DNA from: Flavobacterium algicola
Lineage (GTDB): Bacteria; Bacteroidota; Bacteroidia; Flavobacteriales; Flavobacteriaceae
Direction: 5' to 3'
DNA: 64,000 nt
Assembly: GCF_022399565.1 (NCBI RefSeq)
Contig: NZ_JAJTUT010000001.1
Coordinates: 372,001 to 436,000, forward strand
In this document: piece after piece, positions 53,973 through 62,549 of the stretch
Numbering within the stretch: the first letter of the stretch is position 1
Layout of the letters: every line of letters begins with the position of its first letter
The notes under the pieces: generated by a model
The model's input: only the letters and a program-made list of their open reading frames with translations
Told to the model about the DNA's origin: nothing
Database searches by the model: none
Program-made: the position numbers and the translations under genes

Positions 53973-55385
53973 TTATTTTTTCAACCAATTGTTTGTAAAG
54001 TCACAATCTCTGTATTCTCCCAAAACCTTAACATAGGTTTCTCCGATTTTTTCATCAAACCATTTTCCGATGGCCTTGATCTGTTTTTCTTTCAAAGCTA
54101 AATCTTTAATTTTAATATAATCTTTACCATAATCTGCCGTATGCTCATTGATACGATTAGTAACAGTAATTAATTTATACGTTTTTTTACCTTGCTTTTC
54201 TTCATCTATAATAGGTTGAGAAATTTCGTTGTCTTTTAAACTTGAAACCTGACCATACAAAACAGGATCCATCTTTGTTAGTTCGAATCTTGTATCTTGA
54301 GTTTTAGGGTTGATTAACACACCACCATTCGCTCGAGTTTCTTTTTCATCAGACATTGATCTTGCAGCATCAGCAAAAGTAATTTCTTTATCCAAAACTC
54401 TTTTTCTAATCAATGCTATTTTCTCCTTTGCTTCATCAAGAGATGCTCTTGTTACAGATGGCGCAATTAAAATATGACGCAGTTCTAATTCTTGTCCTTT
54501 AATCTTTTCTACATATATGATATGAAAACCAAATTCCGTTTCAAATGGAGCAGATATCTCACCCTCAGGCAATGCAAAAGCGACATCTTTAAATTCTTTT
54601 ACAAATGGCGTTTTTCTATTCATTTTATAGAAACCACCACTTGATCGTGACCCAGGATCTTCAGAATATAAAACTGCTTTTGTAGCAAAACTAGAAGTTC
54701 CGGCTTTGATTTCGTCTCTAAAACCGTTTAGCTTATCAATTACCTTTTGTTTATCTGCTTCAGATACTTTGGGAGTAATCACGATTTGAGCTACTTCCAT
54801 CTCAGCTCCAAAGGTTGGCAACTCATCTTTTGGAATACCCTTAAAGAAATTACGAACTTCTTCTGGGGTAATTTCAACAGCATCTACAATTTTCTTCTGC
54901 ATTTCTGAAGTCAATTTGTTTTCCTTCAAAATATCAAAGAAATACGTTTTAAAATCTTCTTCAGAATCTTTTTTATAATAAGCAACTACTTTTTCGATAG
55001 AACCAATTTGTTCTACCATGTAGTTCATACGCTCTTCCATCATTCCCTTAACCTCTGCATCGGTCACTTTTATACTATCTTGAATCGCTTGATGCGCATA
55101 CAATTTGTCTTCCATCAACTTTCCTAACATTTGACATCTTGTAATGTCTTTTGTTGAATTTCCTTGACTAGAAAGTTCTAAAAATGATTTATCGATATCT
55201 GAATCTAGAATTATATAATCACCTACAGTAGCAATAATACCATCAATTTTTTGTCTTCCTGTGACAACTTCAGCCTTTTGAACCACCGGTTCTACCTCAT
55301 TAATAATTTCTTGTGCACTCATTCCTAGGCTAGACAACAACATCAAGAAAAACAAAAAGGCAATTTTAGTATTTACAAATTTCAT
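53973..55385 (-). CDS. SurA-like periplasmic peptidyl-prolyl isomerase
   Basis: 470 residues from MKFVNTKIAFLFFLMLLSSL (upstream Met at 55406 is less likely). Signal peptide ends near GMSAQE. SurA_N-like helical region opens with IDGIIATVGDYIILDSDIDK (about 40-160); two parvulin domains follow, AEMEVAQIVITPKVSEADKQ (about 200-290) and ELELRHILIAPSVTRASLDE (about 305-410). Folds outer-membrane proteins in the periplasm. An exact -7 box TATATTTG lies on the minus strand at 55477-55484, 92 bases upstream of the start. Confidence 0.9.
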   Translation of the reverse strand: MKFVNTKIAFLFFLMLLSSLGMSAQEIINEVEPVVQKAEVVTGRQKIDGIIATVGDYIILDSDIDKSFLELSSQGNSTKDITRCQMLGKLMEDKLYAHQAIQDSIKVTDAEVKGMMEERMNYMVEQIGSIEKVVAYYKKDSEEDFKTYFFDILKENKLTSEMQKKIVDAVEITPEEVRNFFKGIPKDELPTFGAEMEVAQIVITPKVSEADKQKVIDKLNGFRDEIKAGTSSFATKAVLYSEDPGSRSSGGFYKMNRKTPFVKEFKDVAFALPEGEISAPFETEFGFHIIYVEKIKGQELELRHILIAPSVTRASLDEAKEKIALIRKRVLDKEITFADAARSMSDEKETRANGGVLINPKTQDTRFELTKMDPVLYGQVSSLKDNEISQPIIDEEKQGKKTYKLITVTNRINEHTADYGKDYIKIKDLALKEKQIKAIGKWFDEKIGETYVKVLGEYRDCDFTNNWLKK

Positions 55386-55476
55386 TCGTAGTATTTTAAT
55401 TGGCATATTTTAAAATTAAAGGGTACGATCTTACATTAAAGTTATCGTAGTAATAATCACAATCCCCTATCGCGTT

Positions 55477-55484
55477 CAAATATA
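55477..55484 (-). promoter_or_regulatory. Candidate promoter of the SurA-like gene
   Basis: Minus-strand TATATTTG matches TAnnTTTG exactly and lies 92 bases before the start codon at 55385; the upstream element is TTTA rather than TTTG. Confidence 0.4.
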
Positions 55485-56033
55485 CGTGATAAGTTGCAGT
55501 AAATAAAAATTTATAGACCCGCTAAATGATTAAAACCGAACAAAAATAACAATTCATCTACATATTACAACTTTACCCTCTACTATTAACATAAAATTAT
55601 CTACAGAAATAATTTGAAGATGCTCCGCTTAATTCTGAAGTTTCGTGAGCAAGTCGGGCTATAATTAACAAATGCTATTAACCGAACTCCTATAAAAACA
55701 AAAGTCGAAATTAAGTAATCTTTTATGAAGCCAAAAAGCCGCATTAAAAGAGTGCCACCGCATTAATAATTTGCCGCCCTAACCCCATTCTTGCCATTTC
55801 GAACTAATCTTTATAAGTTACAAAATTAAGCCAAGCAAAAAGATACTAGCAGAACATCAAGCTAAAGTTATCAAATCAGTATGAAGTGCTACACTTATAA
55901 AAATACTAATATATTCTCTTGCGATACTAGCGTTCCTATGACCTGTGTAGCAAGCGCTACGACTCGTATTCGTATGTATATGAGTACTCGTAGCAGACAT
56001 GCAGCAGCGGGATTAAAATTCATCTGTGCATTC
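55485..56033. other. Non-coding gap with a GC-rich hairpin island
   Basis: No believable gene in this stretch. At 55921-56010 base composition rises to about 50% GC against about a third nearby. It carries three complementary arms, GTAGC at 55947-55951, GCTAC at 55956-55960 and GTAGC at 55990-55994, so two alternative hairpins are possible (GTAGC-AAGC-GCTAC, or GCTACGA...TCGTAGC over 55956-55994). This is what a structured RNA or a degraded mobile fragment could look like; a 73-codon frame over it runs through a terminator and is rejected. Confidence 0.35.
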
Positions 56034-56062
56034 ATAAAAAAAGAGGACAAATTGTCCTCTTT
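56034..56062 (-). terminator. Terminator downstream of the cupin gene
   Basis: Stem AAAGAGGACA / TGTCCTCTTT with a 3-base loop; on the minus strand a run of seven T follows (A run at 56036-56042). It is 142 bases past the stop at 56204. Could also stop a plus-strand transcript from the GC-rich island. Confidence 0.7.
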
Positions 56063-56203
56063 AATTGTTTTGCATCACTTCGTCAATTTCGATGACAAAT
56101 AATGAATTTATATAAACTGATGCGTTGTATTCATCAATTATTTCATCGGATGGGCTTTGTAACATCGATAATCAAATGAATCACATTTGCATTTCTCTCC
56201 ATT

Positions 56204-56872
56204 CTATTTCATCTTTGGATCAGGTCTTTTTACACCAGAAGGAGTATGTACATTTGCAGCTTCTGAAAGAATAGCTCCTTCTTTACCTCCAAATTGCCAG
56301 TGATAAGATCCTTTCTCTAATAAATTTAAGAAATCGCCAGGCTTCGCCTCAGTAATATGCTTTGATGAAGTCTTTCCCTCCCAATGTTCTTGTGGAATTA
56401 CAACTTGTGGAAAATTAGCGGTATTGTCTTCACCAATTCCGGCAATATAGCTACTACCATATTTTATGAGCCAGCCTTCCATTTTTGCAGGATTTCCTGC
56501 AGCGGCTATATGTCGGTGCTCTCCTAGCATTTGCCCTGGCAATATAAAAATATCCATAAGCATGTAGTGCTCTTTCTCATTATTTACAAAAGTAATAGAT
56601 GACAATCCCAATTTGGCAAAGTTCCCTACACCATAATCAGTCACATTGATTTTCTCACGCATTCCTTCAAAAACGGGATATTGATGATACGCTAACAATT
56701 GCATCACGGCATCTTTGGCTTTTTCTTTTAGAAAATTGCCGTTACTGTCATAGAACTGCGAGTTTGTAAACTGCAAATTTGAAATGTCTTTAGCACTCGC
56801 TGGATTAGCTTGTGCTGTTACCGTACTATACGACAACATGACTAAGCTCATTATAAAAAGTAATTTCTTCAT
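56204..56872 (-). CDS. Secreted cupin-domain protein (sugar-isomerase-like cupin)
   Basis: 222 residues from MKKLLFIMSLVMLSYSTVTA (the frame opens at 56917 without conservation). Signal peptide ends near TAQA. The core has metal-type cupin residues in GQMLGEHRHIAAAG (two His) and a later His in SYHWQFGG, with MEGWLIKYGSSYIAGIGEDN and HITEAKPGDFLNLLEKGSYH. The pattern recalls D-lyxose/mannose-isomerase-like cupins, but the export signal is unusual for such an enzyme. Stands alone; function not certain. Confidence 0.6.
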   Translation of the reverse strand: MKKLLFIMSLVMLSYSTVTAQANPASAKDISNLQFTNSQFYDSNGNFLKEKAKDAVMQLLAYHQYPVFEGMREKINVTDYGVGNFAKLGLSSITFVNNEKEHYMLMDIFILPGQMLGEHRHIAAAGNPAKMEGWLIKYGSSYIAGIGEDNTANFPQVVIPQEHWEGKTSSKHITEAKPGDFLNLLEKGSYHWQFGGKEGAILSEAANVHTPSGVKRPDPKMK

Positions 56873-57229
56873 ATTTAAAATATTTACATTAGTGTTAATG
56901 GCTAATTTACTACACATAAATTAGTTAAACAACTGTTTAATCTTAAGTAAATCTTAAATGTTTGACATAGTGAATAACCAAAGATTAACAACTACTCCTA
57001 GATTCTATACTAAATAGATGATTTTTTAAAATAGCTAGCGTAATATAAGATCACTTTATTGAAGTTTCGCAGTGAGATCAGGGGATTTCCCATCTCACTA
57101 ATTGAAATATTTAGATGTAAAATAAGGCAAATGGTTGTCCTGTTATAGATCGTCGTAGTGGGCGAGTACCAGTGGCAAGTTCCATTGTTCATAATACGAA
57201 CGTAATGAAAAACTGGCTGTTGGAATTAA
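56873..57229. other. 357-base gap at the edge of the accessory region
   Basis: Contains an 8-bp inverted repeat AGTGAGAT/ATCTCACT around 57070-57098 and a short GC-richer stretch (57130-57180). No gene is supported; a 60-codon frame at 57010-57192 has no protein-like composition. None of the ~120-bp modules seen further right is present here. Confidence 0.4.
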
Positions 57230-58072
57230 TTATTGTTTTTTAAATCGAATGTACTTTTCGCCGCAATCAGATAATTTAACGTAATAATTCATTGCATTCC
57301 CGTAATTTTGAATGGTTAATTCTTCAGGACTATAATAACATTCTACACCAATATATCGTTTGCCCACTTTTTTTAACTCTTCATACTTTTTTGATTTTTC
57401 TAAATCCTCTTCGGGTAAACTAATATCAAAATAATCTTCAGCAAACTCTATTTCGGAAAGGTTTATATATAGGTCTTCTTCTCTTAAAAATGTAACTTTT
57501 CCTTTTAGGTTTCTTTCAGTTGAATTATAATTATAGAAATATTCGCCTTTTAATTTAGTAATGCTAAGTGTCAAATTACAAATATCATTATGGTATTCTC
57601 CAATAATATTCTTTGGTAAACGAGTTATTTTAATGTCTTTTTTTTCTAAAATTAATGGATATTCTTTTTTACTTTTAAAATTAATCCATATTCCTTTAAT
57701 ACCATATTTATCAGTACTTCCTTTTATAACAGCAGTTGTATCGTTTTTATAATCTAGTTCATATACCACCAAATTATTTTCTTTTAATCTTCCACGAATA
57801 CTAATATCGATTCCTTTTTCTTTATAGTAATAAAATCCCAAAACTTTTCCGTCATAATTATCCAGGTGAAAACTAACATTTAAATTTTTCCCGATCTTTC
57901 CTATATAATTTCCTAAAGAATATTCACTCTTTGTTTTATCAAAAGGTTTATTTTTAGTTTCTAAAGTTTGGTACGTGGCAGTTTTACCTCCTTCTAAATT
58001 ATCGGTATTCGATTTTTTATTTGAACAAGAAATTAAAACCATGATTGTAAAAATAAATAATAGTCTGTTCAT
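57230..58072 (-). CDS. Lipoprotein of unknown function
   Basis: 280 residues: MNRLLFIFTIMVLISC is a lipoprotein signal (Cys16). The mature part alternates lysine-rich strands with repeated G-K-I/L-x patterns: NYIGKIGKNLNVSFHLDNYD, IDISIRGRLKENNLVVYELD, YDISLPEEDLEKSKKYEELK, and ends GEKYIRFKKQ. It may be a two-domain beta protein. Start codon overlaps the previous stop by ATGA, so translation is coupled to the 74-aa lipoprotein. No homologue recognised. Confidence 0.7.
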   Translation of the reverse strand: MNRLLFIFTIMVLISCSNKKSNTDNLEGGKTATYQTLETKNKPFDKTKSEYSLGNYIGKIGKNLNVSFHLDNYDGKVLGFYYYKEKGIDISIRGRLKENNLVVYELDYKNDTTAVIKGSTDKYGIKGIWINFKSKKEYPLILEKKDIKITRLPKNIIGEYHNDICNLTLSITKLKGEYFYNYNSTERNLKGKVTFLREEDLYINLSEIEFAEDYFDISLPEEDLEKSKKYEELKKVGKRYIGVECYYSPEELTIQNYGNAMNYYVKLSDCGEKYIRFKKQ

Positions 58073-58293
58073 ATTTTTGCATGCAACCGCATATAATTAT
58101 CATTATAATATTCAAATTCAAAGGTATCTGTGAAAACTTTTGGGTTTTTTCCTGTTATTTGTTTCTCATCAGATTTAACTGTTGCTTTTTTTATAGTGTC
58201 TTGCATTTCATCTCTTTGATTCTTTACAATTGTTTTGTTTTCACAAGAATGTAAGGTTAAGGAAAAAATTACTAGCGCAAATACTATTTTCAT
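58069..58293 (-). CDS. Small lipoprotein
   Basis: 74 residues: MKIVFALVIFSLTLHSC (lipobox, Cys17) then a charged, probably unstructured segment ending YYNDNYMRLHAKI. Overlaps both neighbours by four bases (ATGA), so the three genes 58775 to 57230 form one tightly coupled unit. Function unknown. Confidence 0.65.
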   Translation of the reverse strand: MKIVFALVIFSLTLHSCENKTIVKNQRDEMQDTIKKATVKSDEKQITGKNPKVFTDTFEFEYYNDNYMRLHAKI

Positions 58294-58775
58294 TTTGTAG
58301 TTGTTTTAAATTTAATTTCAGGAAATGTGTCCATCATAATTATGCTATCTTTTTTTATTATTCCACCCTCTCTATTAAATTCATATATTATTGTACTTGT
58401 TCTTGGTTCTGCATAGCTAACACTTGCACCTAATTCTTTTGAAACTTCATCATAATAATTCCAGTTTGGAGATATAACAATTAATGATTGAAAATTTGGA
58501 TAAATTCGAGAAAGTATTTCTTGTGGAACTCTTGTTGATACGTATAAAATAGGTGTTTCATTCATTTCAGGGATTGTGACATTAAAAATATAATTTGTGC
58601 CTTGATACATTACATCCGCGTCTGTAATTTCTATTACATTTTCAAAAATACTGTCTCTTATCTTATCCGAATGAAATTTATTACTTTGCATAATTGATTT
58701 ATTTACTTTCTGTGACTCATTTTTACAAGATTGTACAAAGAATAGTAAGATTATAAGTAAAGTTAAGTTTTTCAT
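58290..58775 (-). CDS. Lipoprotein of unknown function, first of a three-lipoprotein operon
   Basis: 161 residues with signal MKNLTLLIILLFFVQSC (Cys17). The mature domain has VIEITDADVMYQGTNYIFNV, ILYVSTRVPQEILSRIYPNF and STIIYEFNREGGIIKKDSII; no family recognised. Its signal (LFFVQSCKN) is strikingly like the internal signal of the next gene to the right (LVFVLQSCQN), so the two lipoproteins may share ancestry in this segment. Confidence 0.65.
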   Translation of the reverse strand: MKNLTLLIILLFFVQSCKNESQKVNKSIMQSNKFHSDKIRDSIFENVIEITDADVMYQGTNYIFNVTIPEMNETPILYVSTRVPQEILSRIYPNFQSLIVISPNWNYYDEVSKELGASVSYAEPRTSTIIYEFNREGGIIKKDSIIMMDTFPEIKFKTTTK

Positions 58776-58832
58776 GAAATTTGATTAGTCTCTTGATTCC
58801 CTGTTATATCAATTTTGATTTAATGCGTTTTT

Positions 58833-58985
58833 GTTCAGCATATCGCATGACGTTTCGGCTGTGAGTTCGGGCGGGATATTGAAGCAAAAAAGCGGATATT
58901 ACCACAAAAGTTGAATTTAAAAACTACCGCTGAATGTTGCACTTCTACCGGCTGAAGCAAAACCCTTATTTGGCGATGGTGCTTT
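58833..58985 (-). repeat. Inter-gene module B (distinct type)
   Basis: Occupies the gap between the genes at 58290-58775 and 58988-60022, ending within three bases of the latter's stop. It is not alignable with the four homologous modules over most of its length, but its outer end shares GTTC-AGCATATCG and ACGTT with module C at 60059-60081. Inside are TTCGGCTGTGAGTTCGGGCG and a later CCGGCTGAAGC, partial arms of an imperfect inverted repeat. Confidence 0.45.
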
Positions 58986-58987
58986 TG

Positions 58988-60022
58988 TTATTTTACTTTT
59001 TTAAATTTACCATTACTTTTTACAATGTATGTTTCAATTTCGGTAATAGGTTCACCACTCATCCAGTTCCATTCCGTTACCATTATTTTGTATTTGTTTA
59101 TTTCGCTCGTTTTTTGAAATGCAGACTCTGTTATCTCATCATAAGCAATTTCTAATATATCAATTATTTTATTTTCATTATCTAGAGTGATTAGTGAAGA
59201 AAATAATTCATGGTCACCACTTTGGTAAGTAATAGCAATAGAAGTGAAATTTTTAGAAAAAGGAATTTTGTAATTTATTCTGAAATGTTCTACATCCTCT
59301 TTTTTTGTTTCAAGTTTAAATAGTTTCAAAACATCATTATGAGGTTTACCACCTTTTTCAAAGTCATCAAAGTTCGTACTGTCAATTATTGGAAAGTTTT
59401 TTGTTGGAACATCTTTTAATAAGTTTGTTTTAAATTTAGAAGTTTTTGTTTTTACTTTAATTGAAATGCTATCCTCTAAAACTATTTCCTTTAGTCCATT
59501 GTCTTTTTTGTTTTGACAAGATTGTAAAACAAAAACAAGTATAATAAGTTTAAATAAATCTTTCATTTCTGGATTATTGTTTTTTAATAAAAGCTTAAAG
59601 TCGATAATAAATATGGTTATCAGTGATAACAAAAAATTAGGCAAAAACGAAACTGAAATTGTATAATTCAATTCATCACTGAAAAGATAAGTACTCCAAG
59701 AACTTTCCCTATCAACATAAATTGTGTAATCCCAAAATAACCAAAGAGAAAACAATAATACAAACTCAATCACAATTTTGAGATAATTATTTTTGATTAA
59801 GTGGAAAATCAAAAAAAGAAAACTAAAAAAAACACTAGTAATCAAAAAAATTATAAAAGCATCGAAGAAGAAACTGCAATCTAAACAACCACTCGATATC
59901 TTGTCAGACAATGTTCCCATTGCCCAATAAATCTGTAAAAATGTAGATAAAAAGATGATGATTGCAACAGACAATATTCGTTTAAATGTTTTAAGTAGTT
60001 TCGGTGTAATCAGGTTTGTCAT
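58988..60022 (-). CDS. Apparent fusion of a multi-helix membrane protein and a lipoprotein
   Basis: 344 residues. The first ~150 contain four to five membrane helices (ILSVAIIIFLSTFLQIYWAM, FFDAFIIFLITSVFFSFLFL, IVIEFVLLFSLWLFWDYTIY, FLPNFLLSLITIFIIDFKLL). At residue 153 a complete lipoprotein signal begins: MKDLFKLIILVFVLQSCQNK, followed by a 170-residue soluble domain ending IVKSNGKFKKVK. Two genes therefore seem joined in frame with no stop between. The lipoprotein could still be made separately from the ATG at 59566. Function of both halves unknown. Confidence 0.6.
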   Translation of the reverse strand: MTNLITPKLLKTFKRILSVAIIIFLSTFLQIYWAMGTLSDKISSGCLDCSFFFDAFIIFLITSVFFSFLFLIFHLIKNNYLKIVIEFVLLFSLWLFWDYTIYVDRESSWSTYLFSDELNYTISVSFLPNFLLSLITIFIIDFKLLLKNNNPEMKDLFKLIILVFVLQSCQNKKDNGLKEIVLEDSISIKVKTKTSKFKTNLLKDVPTKNFPIIDSTNFDDFEKGGKPHNDVLKLFKLETKKEDVEHFRINYKIPFSKNFTSIAITYQSGDHELFSSLITLDNENKIIDILEIAYDEITESAFQKTSEINKYKIMVTEWNWMSGEPITEIETYIVKSNGKFKKVK

Positions 60023-60076
60023 TTAATTATTAGTATGTTGATTTTTGGTAGAATGTTAGTTCTAGCATATCGTACA

Positions 60077-60204
60077 ACGTTATGCCACTTTGAGATGTCT
60101 GCAAGTTGATATTCGCTCAGTTTTCGGCTTAAGGAAAACTTGATACGAAACAGAAATTCTACTAAATTCGCAAATGGCGCAATACGTGTGTATAAGGGCG
60201 TAAC
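60077..60204 (-). repeat. Inter-gene module C (homologous set)
   Basis: Shares CGTTATGCCACTTTGAGATG, TTTTCGGCTTAAGGAAAA, CTTGATACGAAAC and ACTAAATTC with modules E, F and G. Lies between the acetyltransferase stop (117 bases away) and the start of the fusion gene. The right arm is more diverged than in E-G. Confidence 0.7.
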
Positions 60205-60321
60205 TATATGCGCAAATAATTTCCATTCAATTTATCTTCTGTTTAATGTTTCATTTTAGACAAAGATTGGCTTAAGTATTTTCTGCTTTACGAGTTCTTT
60301 CTAAAATATTTTATACAATAA

Positions 60322-60885
60322 TCAATTTTTCCATTCCTCTTTTAAAATACTATAAACATAAGTTCCGTCACTTTCTCCATAGGATTGAATGTTGTAATTT
60401 CTTAAAAATCCTTCTTTAACGGCTCCAATTTTTTCTATTGCCTTTTGTGATTTTAAATTTTTTACATCTATCTTGAATTCAACTCTTCTTAAATTTAGAG
60501 TATTAAAACAATAATCTAAAAGAAGTGCTTTACAAGTTGCATTTATACCTGTTCCTTGAAATTTTTCACCTATCCAAGTCCATCCAATTTCTAATCTCTT
60601 ATTTTGAAAACTAAAATTACCAAACATTGTCAATCCTATTGGACCATTATCTTCTTTTTTAATAATTATTAGAGGATAAAGTTCTTTCTCTTTTTTTGCA
60701 TTTAGACAGAATTTAAAATAATTCACTAAATCATCTCTGTTTTTTACTTTTGCTCCAAATTCGCCTAATTCTTTATCATAGCTTATAGATTCTATTTTGT
60801 CGATATCTTCAAAAAATAATGGGCGTAATAAGATTGATTCATTTTCAAGAATCAATTCAGATGAAAAAAATTTTTCTAAATCCAT
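60322..60885 (-). CDS. GNAT family N-acetyltransferase (RimJ/RimL-like)
   Basis: 187 residues. Standard RimJ/RimL order: ILLRPLFFEDIDKIESISYD at the start, PLIIIKKEDNGPIGLTMFGN, then the acetyl-CoA pyrophosphate loop GWTWIGEKFQGTGINATCKA with Q-G-T-G, and the closing RVEFKIDVKNLKSQKAIEKI with GAVKEGFLRN. Acetylates an amine on a protein or small molecule; acceptor unknown. Cytoplasmic, the only such protein among the secreted products of this region. Acetyltransferases are frequent cargo of gene-cassette arrays. Confidence 0.9.
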   Translation of the reverse strand: MDLEKFFSSELILENESILLRPLFFEDIDKIESISYDKELGEFGAKVKNRDDLVNYFKFCLNAKKEKELYPLIIIKKEDNGPIGLTMFGNFSFQNKRLEIGWTWIGEKFQGTGINATCKALLLDYCFNTLNLRRVEFKIDVKNLKSQKAIEKIGAVKEGFLRNYNIQSYGESDGTYVYSILKEEWKN

Positions 60886-60940
60886 TTTATAATTGTAAAT
60901 ATTATTATTTAGTCTTGTTTTTTTGGTAAGTTTTGATTTT

Positions 60941-61073
60941 CAACGTTTGGTCGTTTGGCGATGTGGCGGATTAAGGAAGCCTAATCTTTCGGTTAATGCC
61001 TGCTTTCCAAGTACAAAACCATCTTTTCATTAAGCCAAATGCCCAAATCCGTTGTACTGGCTGTTACCTGCTG
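60941..61073 (-). repeat. Inter-gene module D (distinct type)
   Basis: Fills the gap between the secreted protein stop (61083) and the acetyltransferase start, ending 10 bases from the stop. Outer end AACGTTTGGTCG, inner end GTTGTACTGGCTGTTACC. Short complementary arms TTTGGC/GCCAAA and CGGATT/AATCCG exist but do not nest, so symmetry is weaker than in E-G. Same position and size as the homologous modules. Confidence 0.4.
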
Positions 61074-61082
61074 TTTTTTTCT

Positions 61083-61733
61083 TTACATTGTTATTAATTC
61101 TTCTGGGTAATATCCGTATTTCATATAAACTTTACCTTCTTTAATTTCGAAATAAGGTTCTGGATAAACTTTTTCCAATTTTTGATGAGATTGCCAACGA
61201 GGAACAGTTATTGGTTCTGCCATATCGACTTTGTGCGGTTCTTTGTTGCTTTTTCTTTTGGTGGTATCAAATTCTTCTAAAACAGGTATTGCCCACTTTC
61301 CGTTTTTCATTTTGTAAATTGGCTGATATAGGTGTTTTTGAAGAATTAATTCATTGCAATATTTGCCAACAAATAAAAGAACATTTTCAAATTCATCGTA
61401 TTTTACCATTGAAGCATGGTCGTATGATACAAAATCAATAATTTCAAAGTTTATATTTTTAGATATTTTTTTTAAGATTCTATACTTCGATTTAGATTTA
61501 GAATCCATTCGTATATTGAAGAGTTTAATCTTCGCTTTAGTTTTCGGATCCGTTCCAATAGTATAACAACTTATAGGCTGTTTGACAGGACTGACATCTA
61601 TTTTTTTTCCGATGAAAATAAATATTTCCGGATTCTTTTCGCTGCAAGGAATAACTTCGTCACATGGCTCAATTTTTTGCGAATATGCAATTTGCAAACT
61701 ATAAGACAGAAAAAATATAAATACTATTTTCAT
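61083..61733 (-). CDS. Secreted hypothetical protein
   Basis: 216 residues: signal MKIVFIFFLSYSLQIAYSQ, then a soluble domain starting IEPCDEVIPCSEKNPEIFIF with a Cys pair, a further Cys in PISCYTIGTDPKTKAKIKLF and one in FVGKYCNELILQKH. It reads like a periplasmic beta-rich domain. No homologue recognised. Followed directly by module D. Confidence 0.65.
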   Translation of the reverse strand: MKIVFIFFLSYSLQIAYSQKIEPCDEVIPCSEKNPEIFIFIGKKIDVSPVKQPISCYTIGTDPKTKAKIKLFNIRMDSKSKSKYRILKKISKNINFEIIDFVSYDHASMVKYDEFENVLLFVGKYCNELILQKHLYQPIYKMKNGKWAIPVLEEFDTTKRKSNKEPHKVDMAEPITVPRWQSHQKLEKVYPEPYFEIKEGKVYMKYGYYPEELITM

Positions 61734-61818
61734 TATTTTATTTTATAAATTTGCATAATCCTATTAGTATGTTTTTTAGTTAATTAGGGCTCTTTTTTTT
61801 GGCAAAATAGCAGATAAA

Positions 61819-61936
61819 ATTTTGCCACTTTGAGATGGCTGGAAGTTCGTAACCGCTCAATTTTCGGCTTAACGAAAACTTGATGCGAAACGATAATTCC
61901 GCTAAATTCCAGCTAGCTCAAAATGGTTGCTGGCAG
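61819..61936 (-). repeat. Inter-gene module E (homologous set)
   Basis: Begins seven bases after the stop of the gene ending at 61944. Outer arms TTTGAGATGGCTGGAA (61829-61844) and TTCCAGCTAGCTCAAA (61907-61922) pair at 14 of 16 positions; an inner hairpin TTTTCG-GCTTAA-CGAAAA lies at 61861-61878. About 118 bases long. The outer end has an extra dyad GGCAAAAT/ATTTTGCC at 61801-61826. Confidence 0.8.
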
Positions 61937-61943
61937 ATGTTTT

Positions 61944-62525
61944 TTATATTCGGAAACCTAATCCAACTTTTAATAAATTTACGTTTGTATTAAATGCAGT
62001 ATTTGGGATTTCTTTGTCAACTTTCAATTTCACATAGTCATATTGAATGTCTATGAATATTTTAGTAGTTATATCATAAGCAACTCCAAAATTAGCATTG
62101 ATTCCACTTAGTGTTTCACTTGAACTTGAAACATCAAATCCGTTAATTGTTCCTGAAGCATCAAAAACCATAAAAGTATACCCAAACCCTACAAATGGGT
62201 GCAATTTAGTAATTGATTCTATTTTAAGTTCAGAAAAAATTTTTGGTTGAAAAAGATATGATTTAACTTTAAAGTCTAGATTTCCGTTATTATCATTAGT
62301 ATTATTTACTAAAATTCCGCCATTGATTGATGCTCCAATATTGATATTTGTTATTTCCGAAAATCTATATTTAGCTCCAATATCAATAATTCCAGTGTAA
62401 CTTTTTTCGATAAAATTTTGACCAATTGGTATCGGGTAGTGCATTTCAACACTAAGTTTCGAATCCTGCGAAAAAGATTTTATTGATAAAATCAATAGTA
62501 ATGCTAATAATAATTTTTGTTTCAT
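61944..62525 (-). CDS. Outer-membrane beta-barrel protein
   Basis: 193 residues: signal (MKQKLLLALLLILSIKSFSQ) then barrel strands such as SVEMHYPIPIGQNFIEKSYT, TNINIGASINGGILVN, FQPKIFSELKIESITKLHPF, GFGYTFMVFDASGTING, NFGVAYDITTKIFIDIQYDY, ending NLLKVGLGFRI. Size and pattern fit the eight-stranded OmpX/OmpA-like porin-family barrels. Followed directly by module E. Confidence 0.75.
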   Translation of the reverse strand: MKQKLLLALLLILSIKSFSQDSKLSVEMHYPIPIGQNFIEKSYTGIIDIGAKYRFSEITNINIGASINGGILVNNTNDNNGNLDFKVKSYLFQPKIFSELKIESITKLHPFVGFGYTFMVFDASGTINGFDVSSSSETLSGINANFGVAYDITTKIFIDIQYDYVKLKVDKEIPNTAFNTNVNLLKVGLGFRI

Positions 62526-62549
62526 ATTGCAATTTTTAAATTATCTACA

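Noticed and set aside
55881..56102. 73-codon plus-strand frame
   Set aside because: Runs through a strong terminator hairpin and a GC-rich hairpin island; sequence is not protein-like.
57010..57192. 60-codon minus-strand frame in the gap
   Set aside because: No motif or signal, arises between inverted repeats.
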